From Colletes latitarsis (lineage: Eukaryota; Arthropoda; Insecta; Hymenoptera; Colletidae): a stretch of DNA of 64,000 nt. The stretch covers positions 56,532-120,531 of the forward strand of contig NW_027488411.1 in NCBI RefSeq assembly GCF_051014445.1, in the 5' to 3' direction. Shown piece after piece: positions 21,066 through 35,882 of this stretch. Under the pieces are notes generated by a model, which saw only the letters and a program-made list of their open reading frames with translations, did not search any database and had not been told where the DNA came from. Made by a program: the position numbers and the translations under genes. Numbering within the stretch: the first letter of the stretch is position 1; each line of letters begins with the position of its first letter.

Positions 21066-22111
21066 TCTTTTTTTTATTTTTTCAATCATATTTTCGTACA
21101 ATCAAGTACACATAACATGTGACATTATATTTTTGTATGCCCTTCGAATATTTCTTTTTTTTTAAGTTGAATTTAACCAAAATTACATTTATAACATAAT
21201 ATGTTATTTTCAATGTACGAAGTACATGAATCTGAAAAATGATGGTACTTTTCGTAAAAACAGTCAAAACATAAAAATTTCAAGCACCACGTGCATCTAA
21301 CGAAAGTTCTGTTTTCACAGAAATTACAGAAATTATTTTCTATTTAATGATGATGATGGTGGAATGGAATGACCGCTTCATTTACATTGATAAAATGTGA
21401 ACGATTTTCGGATAGTCGTACCTCGTACTTTTTACCTTATACTTGAGGTAAAAAGGGGTATAACCGGGTAAAACAGTTTTATGACATTACCTGCTAACTC
21501 ATGTTACTGTTCTGATGAAAATGAAACGCTATGTTTTGTATTCGACTATGTCCTTTTAAAATTTTTAATCCAACCCATACTTTGTATTAAACTGGTAAAC
21601 GGGATCACTTTTCTTTTGTGGTTTAAACGGTTTGGTGGTGCACGTTATTAATTTTGATGGATCGATACAATTATTTTTTTATGCAAAGTTAAGCCAAATC
21701 AAACTAGTTAATATATATTTAGTTCGTCATAACAAATTGATAATTATACGGTTATCTAAAAACATATCGAGGAAAATCATTATTAATTAATTTCTGCAAC
21801 TATTAATTCTACTACTAAGTTTTGTTTATGTTATAAAAATAAGATAATAACTCTTCTTATTGAAAAATCCCACAGCGTGCACGATACTGGCAAAGAGTGG
21901 ATTCTCATTTTAATTTATTAATTTTCAATCTTAAACTATTGATTTTGAAAAATCGTATTAATAATATACATATGTTACGCTCACATATAAGAATAATAAT
22001 AAGAAAAAAATTTCTTTTTTTTTTCAATAATTAAAATATGATCAGGGGGTTTTAAAACCCATTTATTTTCGTAAAATAAATTTTACAAAATTTCTTTTTC
22101 AAACTACTTAC

Positions 22112-22344
22112 GTACTTTGCTTATGTGCGCCTACATCGTCATGTGCGTCGGAAAGTAAAAATGCCTGGGCAGTCAGTCGAGAATCTCGACTCGAGATTCC
22201 AAATCGTATGCCGTTGACGGGAGGTCGGATTTCAGTTGTTAAGAGCGAGAAGGCAAATGTGAGCCTTTCTCTCTCGACTCTCACGAGGCGGTCCGAAATT
22301 ACTTCGGGCAGCGTCAGTTTGCCTTTGTCGACTTTCCGAAACAT
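22112..22344 (-). CDS. Candidate minus-strand first exon, unit 3
   Basis: Translation unchanged and donor intact. Confidence 0.3.
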
Positions 22345-23000
22345 TACGAGCTCACGTACGCGTGAGAGAGCACACTATGCCTTCGGTGCACTTCTGGCAC
22401 CTCTGATTTCAGACACTTCCTCTAAACCAATCAAAAAACTTTTCGAACAAAAGTTACACAGAAATGACAACACTTGACAAGAAATTGCAATAGTAGAAAT
22501 TAGCAAAACAGTTTTTATTCAACAAAAAATCAAGGTCGTTTCAATTTTTTTTTAACAAAAATATATAATTTTAAATATATAATCGATTTGTTTGTTGTAT
22601 CTTTGTATTCTCTTTAAAAAAAAAGTGTAAGAGGTCTTAGGTCGAAAATTGACTGGAATTCTTTAGAAGCTATGATTTTTCTTCCGAATTCCCATTCACG
22701 CGACACACTGTCTCCGCTCCGCCGCCCCCGGAGGAGGATTAAACTTCATTAAATAAACGAAATACAGTTTGAAACCCTCCTATAACACGGTAGATCGGTT
22801 CCTATACAAATGCCGTGTTGTCTGAAACCGTGTTATATGAGACCTAACCCAGAGCCAGTTCACTCGAAAAGGGAGGGGAGTTATGGTCCGAAAACTTATT
22901 AAAAACGAATATTTTTTTTTAATTCAATGACAGAATTTACCACACAGTATTTGTTTAAATAAGTAATATATTTAACATAACAGGAAATAATTAAATAAAT

Positions 23001-23120
23001 ATGAATGAGCGCAAGCAGGCTGTTGCAGCTCGTAATGCAAATCAAAACGTAACATACGAGAAACGTCGCGAGAAGGCGTCCCCAAGACGAAAGAAACAAA
23101 ACCGTCAACGATGTGAATGA
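23001..23120 (+). CDS. 39-codon basic small ORF, unit 3/4 junction
   Basis: Identical frame. About 200 bp upstream lies the unique CCTATACAAATG allele. Confidence 0.25.
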   Translation: MNERKQAVAARNANQNVTYEKRREKASPRRKKQNRQRCE

Positions 23121-23208
23121 CGCGCATCTCAACGACCCATTTTATATCAAACACATATAGATCGCTTTCTCACATTCTACATAAGCAATTTAATTTTTCT
23201 ATGTATAC

Positions 23209-24422
23209 AGGGTGTTCGACCACCCCTGGGAAAAATTTTAATGGGAGATTCTAGAGGCCAAAATAAGACGAAAATCAAGAATACCAATTTGTTGATGGAG
23301 GCTTCGTTAAAACGTTATTAACAATTAAATTAAAAAATTTCAAATCGTTTTGGAAAAATTATTTTCGGTTGCCAATTCGGGGGTCAAGTACAATCATTTT
23401 TTATGAATACACATATCCCCGACAATCCTACCCTCCTTCGAGAAAAAAAGTTCGGGTAGGTGGTGAAATTTCTCGGCGAAAAAAAAAATTTTTCAAATCG
23501 TTCTAAAAAAATTATTTCCGATTGCAAGGGTCGATTATAATCATTTTTTATGAATAGATATACCCCGGAAATCCTACCCAGTTTGGAGAAAAAAATTCGA
23601 GAAGGTGTGAAATTTTTCAACAAAATTAAAAAATTTTAAATCGTTCTAAAAAAATTATTTCTGATTGCAGGGACCAATTATAATAATTTTTGGTCGATAG
23701 ACATACCCTCGAAATCGTAACCATTTTCGAGAAAAAAATTCCTTACCGAAAATATAATTTCAGGCGAAAAATGCTTCCCGTAAATTTTATGTTTGAATCT
23801 TTAAAACACCATAACTTCTGAACGGATTGGACGATTTTAATGTTAAAAAAGCCAAACGCCGCGTATTTTAGTGTAGAATATGTAACAATTGTAAAAATAT
23901 TGGAAAGGTTGTTCCTTGGCCCCGTAATGTTAGAAAACCCCCATAAAAATGGTCCAATTTTCAACTTAGATAGCCATAACTCCTATAATAGTGAATATAT
24001 TTCAATGAAACTTTTTTCTCAAGTAGAGCCCATAGGTACCTACAAAAAAGTATTAAACAACTTTTCTGTAGGACGTCAAGCGAAATTATTAAAAATCAAA
24101 AACGAATTTTTAAGAAAAATCAACAGGGGATAGGTAGGTAGGTAGGTAGGTGCCTAAATTTTGTCGGCGAAATTGAAAAGTTTCAAATCGTTCTGGAAAA
24201 ATTATTTTCGGTTGCGGAGGTAAATTATAATCATTTTCGGTGAATAGACATACTCCCGAAATCTTACCCACTTTCGAGAAAAAATTCAGTATTGGCGGAA
24301 CTTTAAACGTTAATAACTTTTTAACGAAGCCACCATCAACAAATTGGTATTCTTGATTTTCGTCTTATTTTGGCCTCTAGAATCTCCCATTAATATTTTT
24401 CCCAAGGGTGGCCGAACACCCT
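23209..24422 (+). mobile_element. TIR DNA transposon, unit 4
   Basis: The element is unchanged. The adjacent A-rich tail has a third A7C block. Confidence 0.85.
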
Positions 24423-24776
24423 TATATATATGTATGTATGTATGTATGTATAACAGAAAACAAAAAAACAAAAAAACAAAAAAACACAAAAAATATTATT
24501 TTAATTTAACGCAACCTTAATTTAATAAATTATAATTTCTAATAATATATTTTTTCATGTAAAGCCACTATATTTCTTTCATTGTTCTTTCGCGTCATTA
24601 CTTTAAGGTAATTTAGGTTTTAAATATGTTAAGCAAAAATCATGTTATCCAGTGCTGTACAAAGTTTTATGTTTTCGCAATTTTCTTATCGTGTTAGAGC
24701 GAAAGCGTGTTATAGGGGATATGATGCCGTGTTGTAGGGGACAAGCATCCCTGTATAGGGAAATTCTCTTTTACAA

Positions 24777-25022
24777 ATGTCGACGGAATCCCGACGTAAC
24801 ACCTGTATCCACGAGTTGTTATTAATGAAGTTGAAGGTAGACGATCAACCAAGATTCACACGTAACCAGTCTTCCGAATTCAAGGACACTTCAATTTGGC
24901 GACAAGCATGGGATGCTGCTCACGAAATACACGAAACTTTCGTCGTGAGAGTAGCACGTGAAATTTACTTACATAACCTAAATCGAGCACGTACTCTACC
25001 TCACTTACGGGCACGAACGTAA
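24777..25022 (+). CDS. 81-codon frame, unit 4
   Basis: Translation identical to unit 1. Confidence 0.35.
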   Translation: MSTESRRNTCIHELLLMKLKVDDQPRFTRNQSSEFKDTSIWRQAWDAAHEIHETFVVRVAREIYLHNLNRARTLPHLRART

Positions 25023-27609
25023 GGCGATTTATACAGTCGATATCGCCGATTTTTACAAAAGGTAAGTTTTAACATTTAAGTAAACAAAGCCTCTGTAAGT
25101 TTTATTTTCCATACTTCAAAAGTAAAAATAAATGCATGAAAAAAGAAAAAAACGTTCTTGACAAGTCCTATAAAATACTTGAGTTCAGTTTGTTCATAAT
25201 TCATCGGTAAAAGAATCTAACTCTATAACAATCCGATACACAAGATATAAAGTCAGTTTCTCCTTTCATTATTAGATGCGTTGACTTTAATTTTATAAAT
25301 TATGATGATAAGTATGATGATTTTACAGAAAGAGTTTATTTTTAATATTAAAGATTTCCTATATAAAGACAAGAAGGATATTTTTACCAATATCTATCTA
25401 TCTATCTTAATATTCTTCACCCACTTGGCCCACTTACTTTAACGAGTCTGAGTAAATCATCAGTACTATCAGTACTATCATTTATTAATAAAAATAATAG
25501 TTGGATAACATAGAACTTAATATTATTAGTCACACCACTAATAAAATGAATCTGCGATTCCATATCCAAAGATATAGTATAAGCTAGAAAATTCAGATTA
25601 TTCAAGTTACTTCTATCACTCGTCAAATTTTTTATGAAATTCTATGCTAATTCATGCTCTTTAAAATATAATTATAATCTACTGGGACTTTTAGTTAACT
25701 TATGTTTTAATGAATCAATAATCAAAGTATCTATAATTAATATTAAAATCAAATAAGAGTAGTCGAAATAGTATTAATATTTACTATCAGTCTCTGATAT
25801 TTAAATTTTATTAAATATTTTAAATCTGTTATCACCTTGTTCAAATAATTTATTACTAGCTTTGATAAAATAGATTTTGGGATGGATTTTTTAAGAATGG
25901 AATAAAAGGAATTCAGTTGTGAATTTTTATGAGGAATAAAGGGATATTATTATACTATCAACATGTATATCGTTCTTTAACTTGCCCATTTAGATATTTA
26001 TATACTTGTATAAATATAAACCCACACTAAAATCATGTAAATATCTAAATCATTTTTAAATCTATGATTTGGAAAATTTTAGGGACTTGGAACTTAATTA
26101 ATCTTTTATCTTACAGTTTTATCACACTTTAGAAGATAAAAATCATAATAATAATTTAATTTATTTTGCATAAAAACAGTCCTCTTCGTGCCTTTATATT
26201 TTCATTTTCTATGACCAAAAATTCGAAATTCGTTTCATTTTTACAAAAAAAGTGATTGGGATGTCCCCCAATCACTTATAAGTATCATTTGTCGATTATC
26301 TTAAATATCTTATTATATTTTTTCTATACTAAATTTTCAAACCTCTTTACCTTGATATCTTCTTTTTCATGTAATTTGAATACTTTTCTAAAGTAATCTT
26401 TTGTAAAATGTTCTGTTAATCTAAATTATCTAATAAATCTATATCAGAATTAGTTAATTCTGTTGTAAGATAAGTGAAAAATCAATGAAGACGAAGTTGC
26501 CAATATCAATTAAGTCAACTACTTTTGGTAATACATTTGGTTAAACATTCTTTCTTATTTTTTATCTCTGAATTTCGAGATTACACAGATTAAAAAAATT
26601 TGTCTCTCTTTATTATTGTATCTATTTTTTCAGAGGGTAAATAGGTTCGTCATCCCCTTCTTCATTTGGCTTATCTTCATTTTCTTTCTTTCTTTCTCTA
26701 TTTGAAATTTGAAAAGTCTATCCTTCTTTTATTAACTTAACCCAGACCTAACCAGACCACAATTCATCTTTCATATATTACTTCTAAATTCTTTCTTATT
26801 AATACTTTTCTGTATTAAAAAATAAGTAGTCTTTCATGTGATGCTTATTCAACATTCTTACTACAGCTTGGTGTTGTTGTTGTTTCTTTTTTTTACCAAG
26901 AATAAAGTTATTTAAGAAGTTTATGCAGAAAATTTCACGTGAAAAATTTATTTTCTTAGAAAAGTACAACGTAGAACTACTATATATGATATGTTGTTTG
27001 TTTATAAAATCATCAATAACTACGTATAAATATGGAATTATTCTATATTCTAACATTTTTCAATAATTGTATTAACCATATATCCAAGCTAACCAGTTTA
27101 GCCAGCATATGGACTTCTTTAACAGTTCTCCGTATTCCTTCAAATAGCATGTCATTAGTGTTGTACGCACTGCATCTCATATTATACGCAATTAATGTGA
27201 CTTTTATACATATTATGCAACTGTATTATATCAACAAAGGGTGTAGAAACCCGTAAATAAATAAATAAATAAAGAAGTATTAAAAAGAGGGTAACGTGGA
27301 ACTTGAAATGATTTTTTAGTTATTTTCTTTGGATATTAAAGTAGATTTCATTGGATGTAAGAGTAGATGTAATTGGACAGTTAAGTATTTTTTATTATAC
27401 TGTTAAAGCAATGTGTTTTAAGGGGAGGAGGTTTAAACACCTCGCCTAACCTAACCTCGTCCGGATCTCGAGGGAAGGAACGCTGGGCAAATGGAAAATA
27501 ATCGGTGCAAGTTGAATTTATTTTCGCTTAGTCGCCTTATACGATTAAGCCGTTTATTTCTTCTTAAATTTTACTCTTAATTACAATAGATAGAAGAAAA
27601 TAATTTTCT

Positions 27610-28198
27610 AATTTGTTGATGGCGACTTCGTTAAAAAGTAATTATTCCGTCGGTAAAATGCGCAAGATTTCGGGGGTAAAATGATTGTAATTGACCCCCG
27701 CAACCGCAAATAATTTTTCCAAAACGATTTGAATTGAATTTGTTTTCCCGTCGAACAACCGTTTTCACACCTTCTCGAATTTTTTTCTAGAAAGTGGGTA
27801 GGATTTCTGGGGTATGTCTAGTCACCAAAAATGATTGTAATTGACCCCCACAGCTAACAATATTTTTTTCAGAACGATTTGAAATATTTTAATTTCGTCG
27901 AAAAATTTCACACCTTCTCGAATTTTTTTCTAGAAAGTGGGTAGGATTTCGAGGGTATGTGTCATTTGGTCACAATTACCAAAAATGATTGTAATTGACC
28001 CCCGCAACCGAAAATAATTTTTCCAAAACGATTTGAATTGAATTTTTTGTTTCTCTGTCACCTAATTAGATTTTCGGTAAGGAATTTTTTTCTCGAAAAT
28101 GCGTAGGATCTCGGGGGTATGTGTAATGACCAAAAATTATTGCAATTTACCCTCACAACCGAAAATAATTTTTTTAGAACGATTTGAAAAATTTTTTA
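27610..28198 (-). mobile_element. Truncated inverted transposon relative, unit 4
   Basis: Same four sub-repeats and same truncation points. Confidence 0.8.
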
Positions 28199-28671
28199 CC
28201 TCTTGTTTTGTAGTTGTTCCTTCCGATCCATAGGATTTAAAAGATTTATGAAAAATCTTTTAAATGTTTCATATAAATCTTGGCAAGAATTAAATTTTCT
28301 GTAAAAAAAAATTAAATAAATTTGTTCTCTGCCTTCTCTAGAAAAGAAAAAATTAAATGAGATGAAATCTTATACATTACATGCTTACTTAAATCGCATT
28401 GAAAACGAATACCACAAATGTTTCAGAATAATCTGCAAAATGGTCTCACTCGCAAAGGGTTAATTGAGAAATAAATGTTTGGTAATTGAAAACAGGTAAG
28501 CAGGTTATTAACCAGCTGTTTTTTTCGCTAAGACAAATTGAAAACTCGGTTCTAACAAGGAAAAGTTGGAATGGTACCCGGTTTTGGGTTAGGTTTTACT
28601 TTAAGATATGTATTATTAAAGTTATTACAGGTACTATTTTCCGAAATAGAACTATATTCTATTCACCACTA

Positions 28672-28758
28672 ATCAGCGTGGCCGTGAGTGATAAGGTGTT
28701 TGCCTGCAAGTTCGAGCTTCTTCTTTTGCTCTGCAGATTCGAACCCTGGTAGAAGAAA
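28672..28758 (+). ncRNA. tRNA-like pol III element, unit 4
   Basis: Boxes and T8 run conserved. Confidence 0.5.
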
Positions 28759-29804
28759 TCTTTTTTTTATTTTTTCAATCATATTTTCGTACAATCAAGT
28801 ACACATAACATGTGACATTATATTTTTGTATGCCCTTCGAATATTTCTTTTTTTTTAAGTTGAATTTAACCAAAATTACATTTATAACATAATATGTTAT
28901 TTTCAATGTACGAAGTACATGAATCTGAAAAATGATGGTACTTTTCGTAAAAACAGTCAAAACATAAAAATTTCAAGCACCACGTGCATCTAACGAAAGT
29001 TCTGTTTTCACAGAAATTACAGAAATTATTTTCTATTTAATGATGATGATGGTGGAATGGAATGACCGCTTCATTTACATTGATAAAATGTGAACGATTT
29101 TCGGATAGTCGTACCTCGTACTTTTTACCTTATACTTGAGGTAAAAAGGGGTATAACCGGGTAAAACAGTTTTATGACATTACCTGCTAACTCATGTTAC
29201 TGTTCTGATGAAAATGAAACGCTATGTTTTGTATTCGACTATGTCCTTTTAAAATTTTTAATCCAACCCATACTTTGTATTAAACTGGTAAACGGGATCA
29301 CTTTTCTTTTGTGGTTTAAACGGTTTGGTGGTGCACGTTATTAATTTTGATGGATCGATACAATTATTTTTTTATGCAAAGTTAAGCCAAATCAAACTAG
29401 TTAATATATATTTAGTTCGTCATAACAAATTGATAATTATACGGTTATCTAAAAACATATCGAGGAAAATCATTATTAATTAATTTCTGCAACTATTAAT
29501 TCTACTACTAAGTTTTGTTTATGTTATAAAAATAAGATAATAACTCTTCTTATTGAAAAATCCCACAGCGTGCACGATACTGGCAAAGAGTGGATTCTCA
29601 TTTTAATTTATTAATTTTCAATCTTAAACTATTGATTTTGAAAAATCGTATTAATAATATACATATGTTACGCTCACATATAAGAATAATAATAAGAAAA
29701 AAATTTCTTTTTTTTTTCAATAATTAAAATATGATCAGGGGGTTTTAAAACCCATTTATTTTCGTAAAATAAATTTTACAAAATTTCTTTTTCAAACTAC
29801 TTAC

Positions 29805-30037
29805 GTACTTTGCTTATGTGCGCCTACATCGTCATGTGCGTCGGAAAGTAAAAATGCCTGGGCAGTCAGTCGAGAATCTCGACTCGAGATTCCAAATCGT
29901 ATGCCGTTGACGGGAGGTCGGATTTCAGTTGTTAAGAGCGAGAAGGCAAATGTGAGCCTTTCTCTCTCGACTCTCACGAGGCGGTCCGAAATTACTTCGG
30001 GCAGCGTCAGTTTGCCTTTGTCGACTTTCCGAAACAT
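29805..30037 (-). CDS. Candidate minus-strand first exon, unit 4
   Basis: Translation unchanged and donor intact. Confidence 0.3.
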
Positions 30038-30692
30038 TACGAGCTCACGTACGCGTGAGAGAGCACACTATGCCTTCGGTGCACTTCTGGCACCTCTGAT
30101 TTCAGACACTTCCTCTAAACCAATCAAAAAACTTTTCGAACAAAAGTTACACAGAAATGACAACACTTGACAAGAAATTGCAATAGTAGAAATTAGCAAA
30201 ACAGTTTTTATTCAACAAAAAATCAAGGTCGTTTCAATTTTTTTTTAACAAAAATATATAATTTTAAATATATAATCGATTTGTTTGTTGTATCTTTGTA
30301 TTCTCTTTAAAAAAAAAGTGTAAGAGGTCTTAGGTCGAAAATTGACTGGAATTCTTTAGAAGCTATGATTTTTCTTCCGAATTCCCATTCACGCGACACA
30401 CTGTCTCCGCTCCGCCGCCCCCGGAGGAGGATTAAACTTCATTAAATAAACGAAATACAGTTTGAAACCCTCCTATAACACGGTAGATCGGTTCCTATAA
30501 AATGCCGTGTTGTCTGAAACCGTGTTATATGAGACCTAACCCAGAGCCAGTTCACTCGAAAAGGGAGGGGAGTTATGGTCCGAAAACTTATTAAAAACGA
30601 ATATTTTTTTTTAATTCAATGACAGAATTTACCACACAGTATTTGTTTAAATAAGTAATATATTTAACATAACAGGAAATAATTAAATAAAT

Positions 30693-30812
30693 ATGAATGA
30701 GCGCAAGCAGGCTGTTGCAGCTCGTAATGCAAATCAAAACGTAACATACGAGAAACGTCGCGAGAAGGCGTCCCCAAGACGAAAGAAACAAAACCGTCAA
30801 CGATGTGAATGA
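30693..30812 (+). CDS. 39-codon basic small ORF, unit 4/5 junction
   Basis: Identical frame with the common CCTATAAAATG allele upstream. Confidence 0.25.
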   Translation: MNERKQAVAARNANQNVTYEKRREKASPRRKKQNRQRCE

Positions 30813-30900
30813 CGCGCATCTCAACGACCCATTTTATATCAAACACATATAGATCGCTTTCTCACATTCTACATAAGCAATTTAATTTTTCTATGTATAC

Positions 30901-32114
30901 AGGGTGTTCGACCACCCCTGGGAAAAATTTTAATGGGAGATTCTAGAGGCCAAAATAAGACGAAAATCAAGAATACCAATTTGTTGATGGAGGCTTCGTT
31001 AAAACGTTATTAACAATTAAATTAAAAAATTTCAAATCGTTTTGGAAAAATTATTTTCGGTTGCCAATTCGGGGGTCAAGTACAATCATTTTTTATGAAT
31101 ACACATATCCCCGACAATCCTACCCTCCTTCGAGAAAAAAAGTTCGGGTAGGTGGTGAAATTTCTCGGCGAAAAAAAAAATTTTTCAAATCGTTCTAAAA
31201 AAATTATTTCCGATTGCAAGGGTCGATTATAATCATTTTTTATGAATAGATATACCCCGGAAATCCTACCCAGTTTGGAGAAAAAAATTCGAGAAGGTGT
31301 GAAATTTTTCAACAAAATTAAAAAATTTTAAATCGTTCTAAAAAAATTATTTCTGATTGCAGGGACCAATTATAATAATTTTTGGTCGATAGACATACCC
31401 TCGAAATCGTAACCATTTTCGAGAAAAAAATTCCTTACCGAAAATATAATTTCAGGCGAAAAATGCTTCCCGTAAATTTTATGTTTGAATCTTTAAAACA
31501 CCATAACTTCTGAACGGATTGGACGATTTTAATGTTAAAAAAGCCAAACGCCGCGTATTTTAGTGTAGAATATGTAACAATTGTAAAAATATTGGAAAGG
31601 TTGTTCCTTGGCCCCGTAATGTTAGAAAACCCCCATAAAAATGGTCCAATTTTCAACTTAGATAGCCATAACTCCTATAATAGTGAATATATTTCAATGA
31701 AACTTTTTTCTCAAGTAGAGCCCATAGGTACCTACAAAAAAGTATTAAACAACTTTTCTGTAGGACGTCAAGCGAAATTATTAAAAATCAAAAACGAATT
31801 TTTAAGAAAAATCAACAGGGGATAGGTAGGTAGGTAGGTAGGTGCCTAAATTTTGTCGGCGAAATTGAAAAGTTTCAAATCGTTCTGGAAAAATTATTTT
31901 CGGTTGCGGAGGTAAATTATAATCATTTTCGGTGAATAGACATACTCCCGAAATCTTACCCACTTTCGAGAAAAAATTCAGTATTGGCGGAACTTTAAAC
32001 GTTAATAACTTTTTAACGAAGCCACCATCAACAAATTGGTATTCTTGATTTTCGTCTTATTTTGGCCTCTAGAATCTCCCATTAATATTTTTCCCAAGGG
32101 TGGCCGAACACCCT
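30901..32114 (+). mobile_element. TIR DNA transposon, unit 5
   Basis: Both termini intact; two A7C blocks follow. Confidence 0.85.
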
Positions 32115-32460
32115 TATATATATGTATGTATGTATGTATGTATAACAGAAAACAAAAAAACAAAAAAACACAAAAAATATTATTTTAATTTAACGCAACC
32201 TTAATTTAATAAATTATAATTTCTAATAATATATTTTTTCATGTAAAGCCACTATATTTCTTTCATTGTTCTTTCGCGTCATTACTTTAAGGTAATTTAG
32301 GTTTTAAATATGTTAAGCAAAAATCATGTTATCCAGTGCTGTACAAAGTTTTATGTTTTCGCAATTTTCTTATCGTGTTAGAGCGAAAGCGTGTTATAGG
32401 GGATATGATGCCGTGTTGTAGGGGACAAGCATCCCTGTATAGGGAAATTCTCTTTTACAA

Positions 32461-32706
32461 ATGTCGACGGAATCCCGACGTAACACCTGTATCCACGAGT
32501 TGTTATTAATGAAGTTGAAGGTAGACGATCAACCAAGATTCACACGTAACCAGTCTTCCGAATTCAAGGACACTTCAATTTGGCGACAAGCATGGGATGC
32601 TGCTCACGAAATACACGAAACTTTCGTCGTGAGAGTAGCACGTGAAATTTACTTACATAACCTAAATCGAGCACGTACTCTACCTCACTTACGGGCACGA
32701 ACGTAA
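32461..32706 (+). CDS. 81-codon frame, unit 5
   Basis: Translation identical to unit 1. Confidence 0.35.
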   Translation: MSTESRRNTCIHELLLMKLKVDDQPRFTRNQSSEFKDTSIWRQAWDAAHEIHETFVVRVAREIYLHNLNRARTLPHLRART

Positions 32707-35293
32707 GGCGATTTATACAGTCGATATCGCCGATTTTTACAAAAGGTAAGTTTTAACATTTAAGTAAACAAAGCCTCTGTAAGTTTTATTTTCCATACTT
32801 CAAAAGTAAAAATAAATGCATGAAAAAAGAAAAAAACGTTCTTGACAAGTCCTATAAAATACTTGAGTTCAGTTTGTTCATAATTCATCGGTAAAAGAAT
32901 CTAACTCTATAACAATCCGATACACAAGATATAAAGTCAGTTTCTCCTTTCATTATTAGATGCGTTGACTTTAATTTTATAAATTATGATGATAAGTATG
33001 ATGATTTTACAGAAAGAGTTTATTTTTAATATTAAAGATTTCCTATATAAAGACAAGAAGGATATTTTTACCAATATCTATCTATCTATCTTAATATTCT
33101 TCACCCACTTGGCCCACTTACTTTAACGAGTCTGAGTAAATCATCAGTACTATCAGTACTATCATTTATTAATAAAAATAATAGTTGGATAACATAGAAC
33201 TTAATATTATTAGTCACACCACTAATAAAATGAATCTGCGATTCCATATCCAAAGATATAGTATAAGCTAGAAAATTCAGATTATTCAAGTTACTTCTAT
33301 CACTCGTCAAATTTTTTATGAAATTCTATGCTAATTCATGCTCTTTAAAATATAATTATAATCTACTGGGACTTTTAGTTAACTTATGTTTTAATGAATC
33401 AATAATCAAAGTATCTATAATTAATATTAAAATCAAATAAGAGTAGTCGAAATAGTATTAATATTTACTATCAGTCTCTGATATTTAAATTTTATTAAAT
33501 ATTTTAAATCTGTTATCACCTTGTTCAAATAATTTATTACTAGCTTTGATAAAATAGATTTTGGGATGGATTTTTTAAGAATGGAATAAAAGGAATTCAG
33601 TTGTGAATTTTTATGAGGAATAAAGGGATATTATTATACTATCAACATGTATATCGTTCTTTAACTTGCCCATTTAGATATTTATATACTTGTATAAATA
33701 TAAACCCACACTAAAATCATGTAAATATCTAAATCATTTTTAAATCTATGATTTGGAAAATTTTAGGGACTTGGAACTTAATTAATCTTTTATCTTACAG
33801 TTTTATCACACTTTAGAAGATAAAAATCATAATAATAATTTAATTTATTTTGCATAAAAACAGTCCTCTTCGTGCCTTTATATTTTCATTTTCTATGACC
33901 AAAAATTCGAAATTCGTTTCATTTTTACAAAAAAAGTGATTGGGATGTCCCCCAATCACTTATAAGTATCATTTGTCGATTATCTTAAATATCTTATTAT
34001 ATTTTTTCTATACTAAATTTTCAAACCTCTTTACCTTGATATCTTCTTTTTCATGTAATTTGAATACTTTTCTAAAGTAATCTTTTGTAAAATGTTCTGT
34101 TAATCTAAATTATCTAATAAATCTATATCAGAATTAGTTAATTCTGTTGTAAGATAAGTGAAAAATCAATGAAGACGAAGTTGCCAATATCAATTAAGTC
34201 AACTACTTTTGGTAATACATTTGGTTAAACATTCTTTCTTATTTTTTATCTCTGAATTTCGAGATTACACAGATTAAAAAAATTTGTCTCTCTTTATTAT
34301 TGTATCTATTTTTTCAGAGGGTAAATAGGTTCGTCATCCCCTTCTTCATTTGGCTTATCTTCATTTTCTTTCTTTCTTTCTCTATTTGAAATTTGAAAAG
34401 TCTATCCTTCTTTTATTAACTTAACCCAGACCTAACCAGACCACAATTCATCTTTCATATATTACTTCTAAATTCTTTCTTATTAATACTTTTCTGTATT
34501 AAAAAATAAGTAGTCTTTCATGTGATGCTTATTCAACATTCTTACTACAGCTTGGTGTTGTTGTTGTTTCTTTTTTTTACCAAGAATAAAGTTATTTAAG
34601 AAGTTTATGCAGAAAATTTCACGTGAAAAATTTATTTTCTTAGAAAAGTACAACGTAGAACTACTATATATGATATGTTGTTTGTTTATAAAATCATCAA
34701 TAACTACGTATAAATATGGAATTATTCTATATTCTAACATTTTTCAATAATTGTATTAACCATATATCCAAGCTAACCAGTTTAGCCAGCATATGGACTT
34801 CTTTAACAGTTCTCCGTATTCCTTCAAATAGCATGTCATTAGTGTTGTACGCACTGCATCTCATATTATACGCAATTAATGTGACTTTTATACATATTAT
34901 GCAACTGTATTATATCAACAAAGGGTGTAGAAACCCGTAAATAAATAAATAAATAAAGAAGTATTAAAAAGAGGGTAACGTGGAACTTGAAATGATTTTT
35001 TAGTTATTTTCTTTGGATATTAAAGTAGATTTCATTGGATGTAAGAGTAGATGTAATTGGACAGTTAAGTATTTTTTATTATACTGTTAAAGCAATGTGT
35101 TTTAAGGGGAGGAGGTTTAAACACCTCGCCTAACCTAACCTCGTCCGGATCTCGAGGGAAGGAACGCTGGGCAAATGGAAAATAATCGGTGCAAGTTGAA
35201 TTTATTTTCGCTTAGTCGCCTTATACGATTAAGCCGTTTATTTCTTCTTAAATTTTACTCTTAATTACAATAGATAGAAGAAAATAATTTTCT

Positions 35294-35882
35294 AATTTGT
35301 TGATGGCGACTTCGTTAAAAAGTAATTATTCCGTCGGTAAAATGCGCAAGATTTCGGGGGTAAAATGATTGTAATTGACCCCCGCAACCGCAAATAATTT
35401 TTCCAAAACGATTTGAATTGAATTTGTTTTCCCGTCGAACAACCGTTTTCACACCTTCTCGAATTTTTTTCTAGAAAGTGGGTAGGATTTCTGGGGTATG
35501 TCTAGTCACCAAAAATGATTGTAATTGACCCCCACAGCTAACAATATTTTTTTCAGAACGATTTGAAATATTTTAATTTCGTCGAAAAATTTCACACCTT
35601 CTCGAATTTTTTTCTAGAAAGTGGGTAGGATTTCGAGGGTATGTGTCATTTGGTCACAATTACCAAAAATGATTGTAATTGACCCCCGCAACCGAAAATA
35701 ATTTTTCCAAAACGATTTGAATTGAATTTTTTGTTTCTCTGTCACCTAATTAGATTTTCGGTAAGGAATTTTTTTCTCGAAAATGCGTAGGATCTCGGGG
35801 GTATGTGTAATGACCAAAAATTATTGCAATTTACCCTCACAACCGAAAATAATTTTTTTAGAACGATTTGAAAAATTTTTTA
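35294..35882 (-). mobile_element. Truncated inverted transposon relative, unit 5
   Basis: Same arrangement as in unit 1. Confidence 0.8.

Larger units (their letters stand above)
15375..23059 (+). repeat. Array unit 3 (7685 bp)
   Basis: One base longer than the base unit because of the CCTATACAAATG allele at about 22801-22812. This intermediate allele is seen in no other unit here. Confidence 0.98.
23060..30751 (+). repeat. Array unit 4 (7692 bp)
   Basis: Eight bases longer than the base unit because it has three A7C blocks (about 24470-24487) instead of two. It also has A instead of G at 26822, a variant shared only with unit 5. Confidence 0.98.
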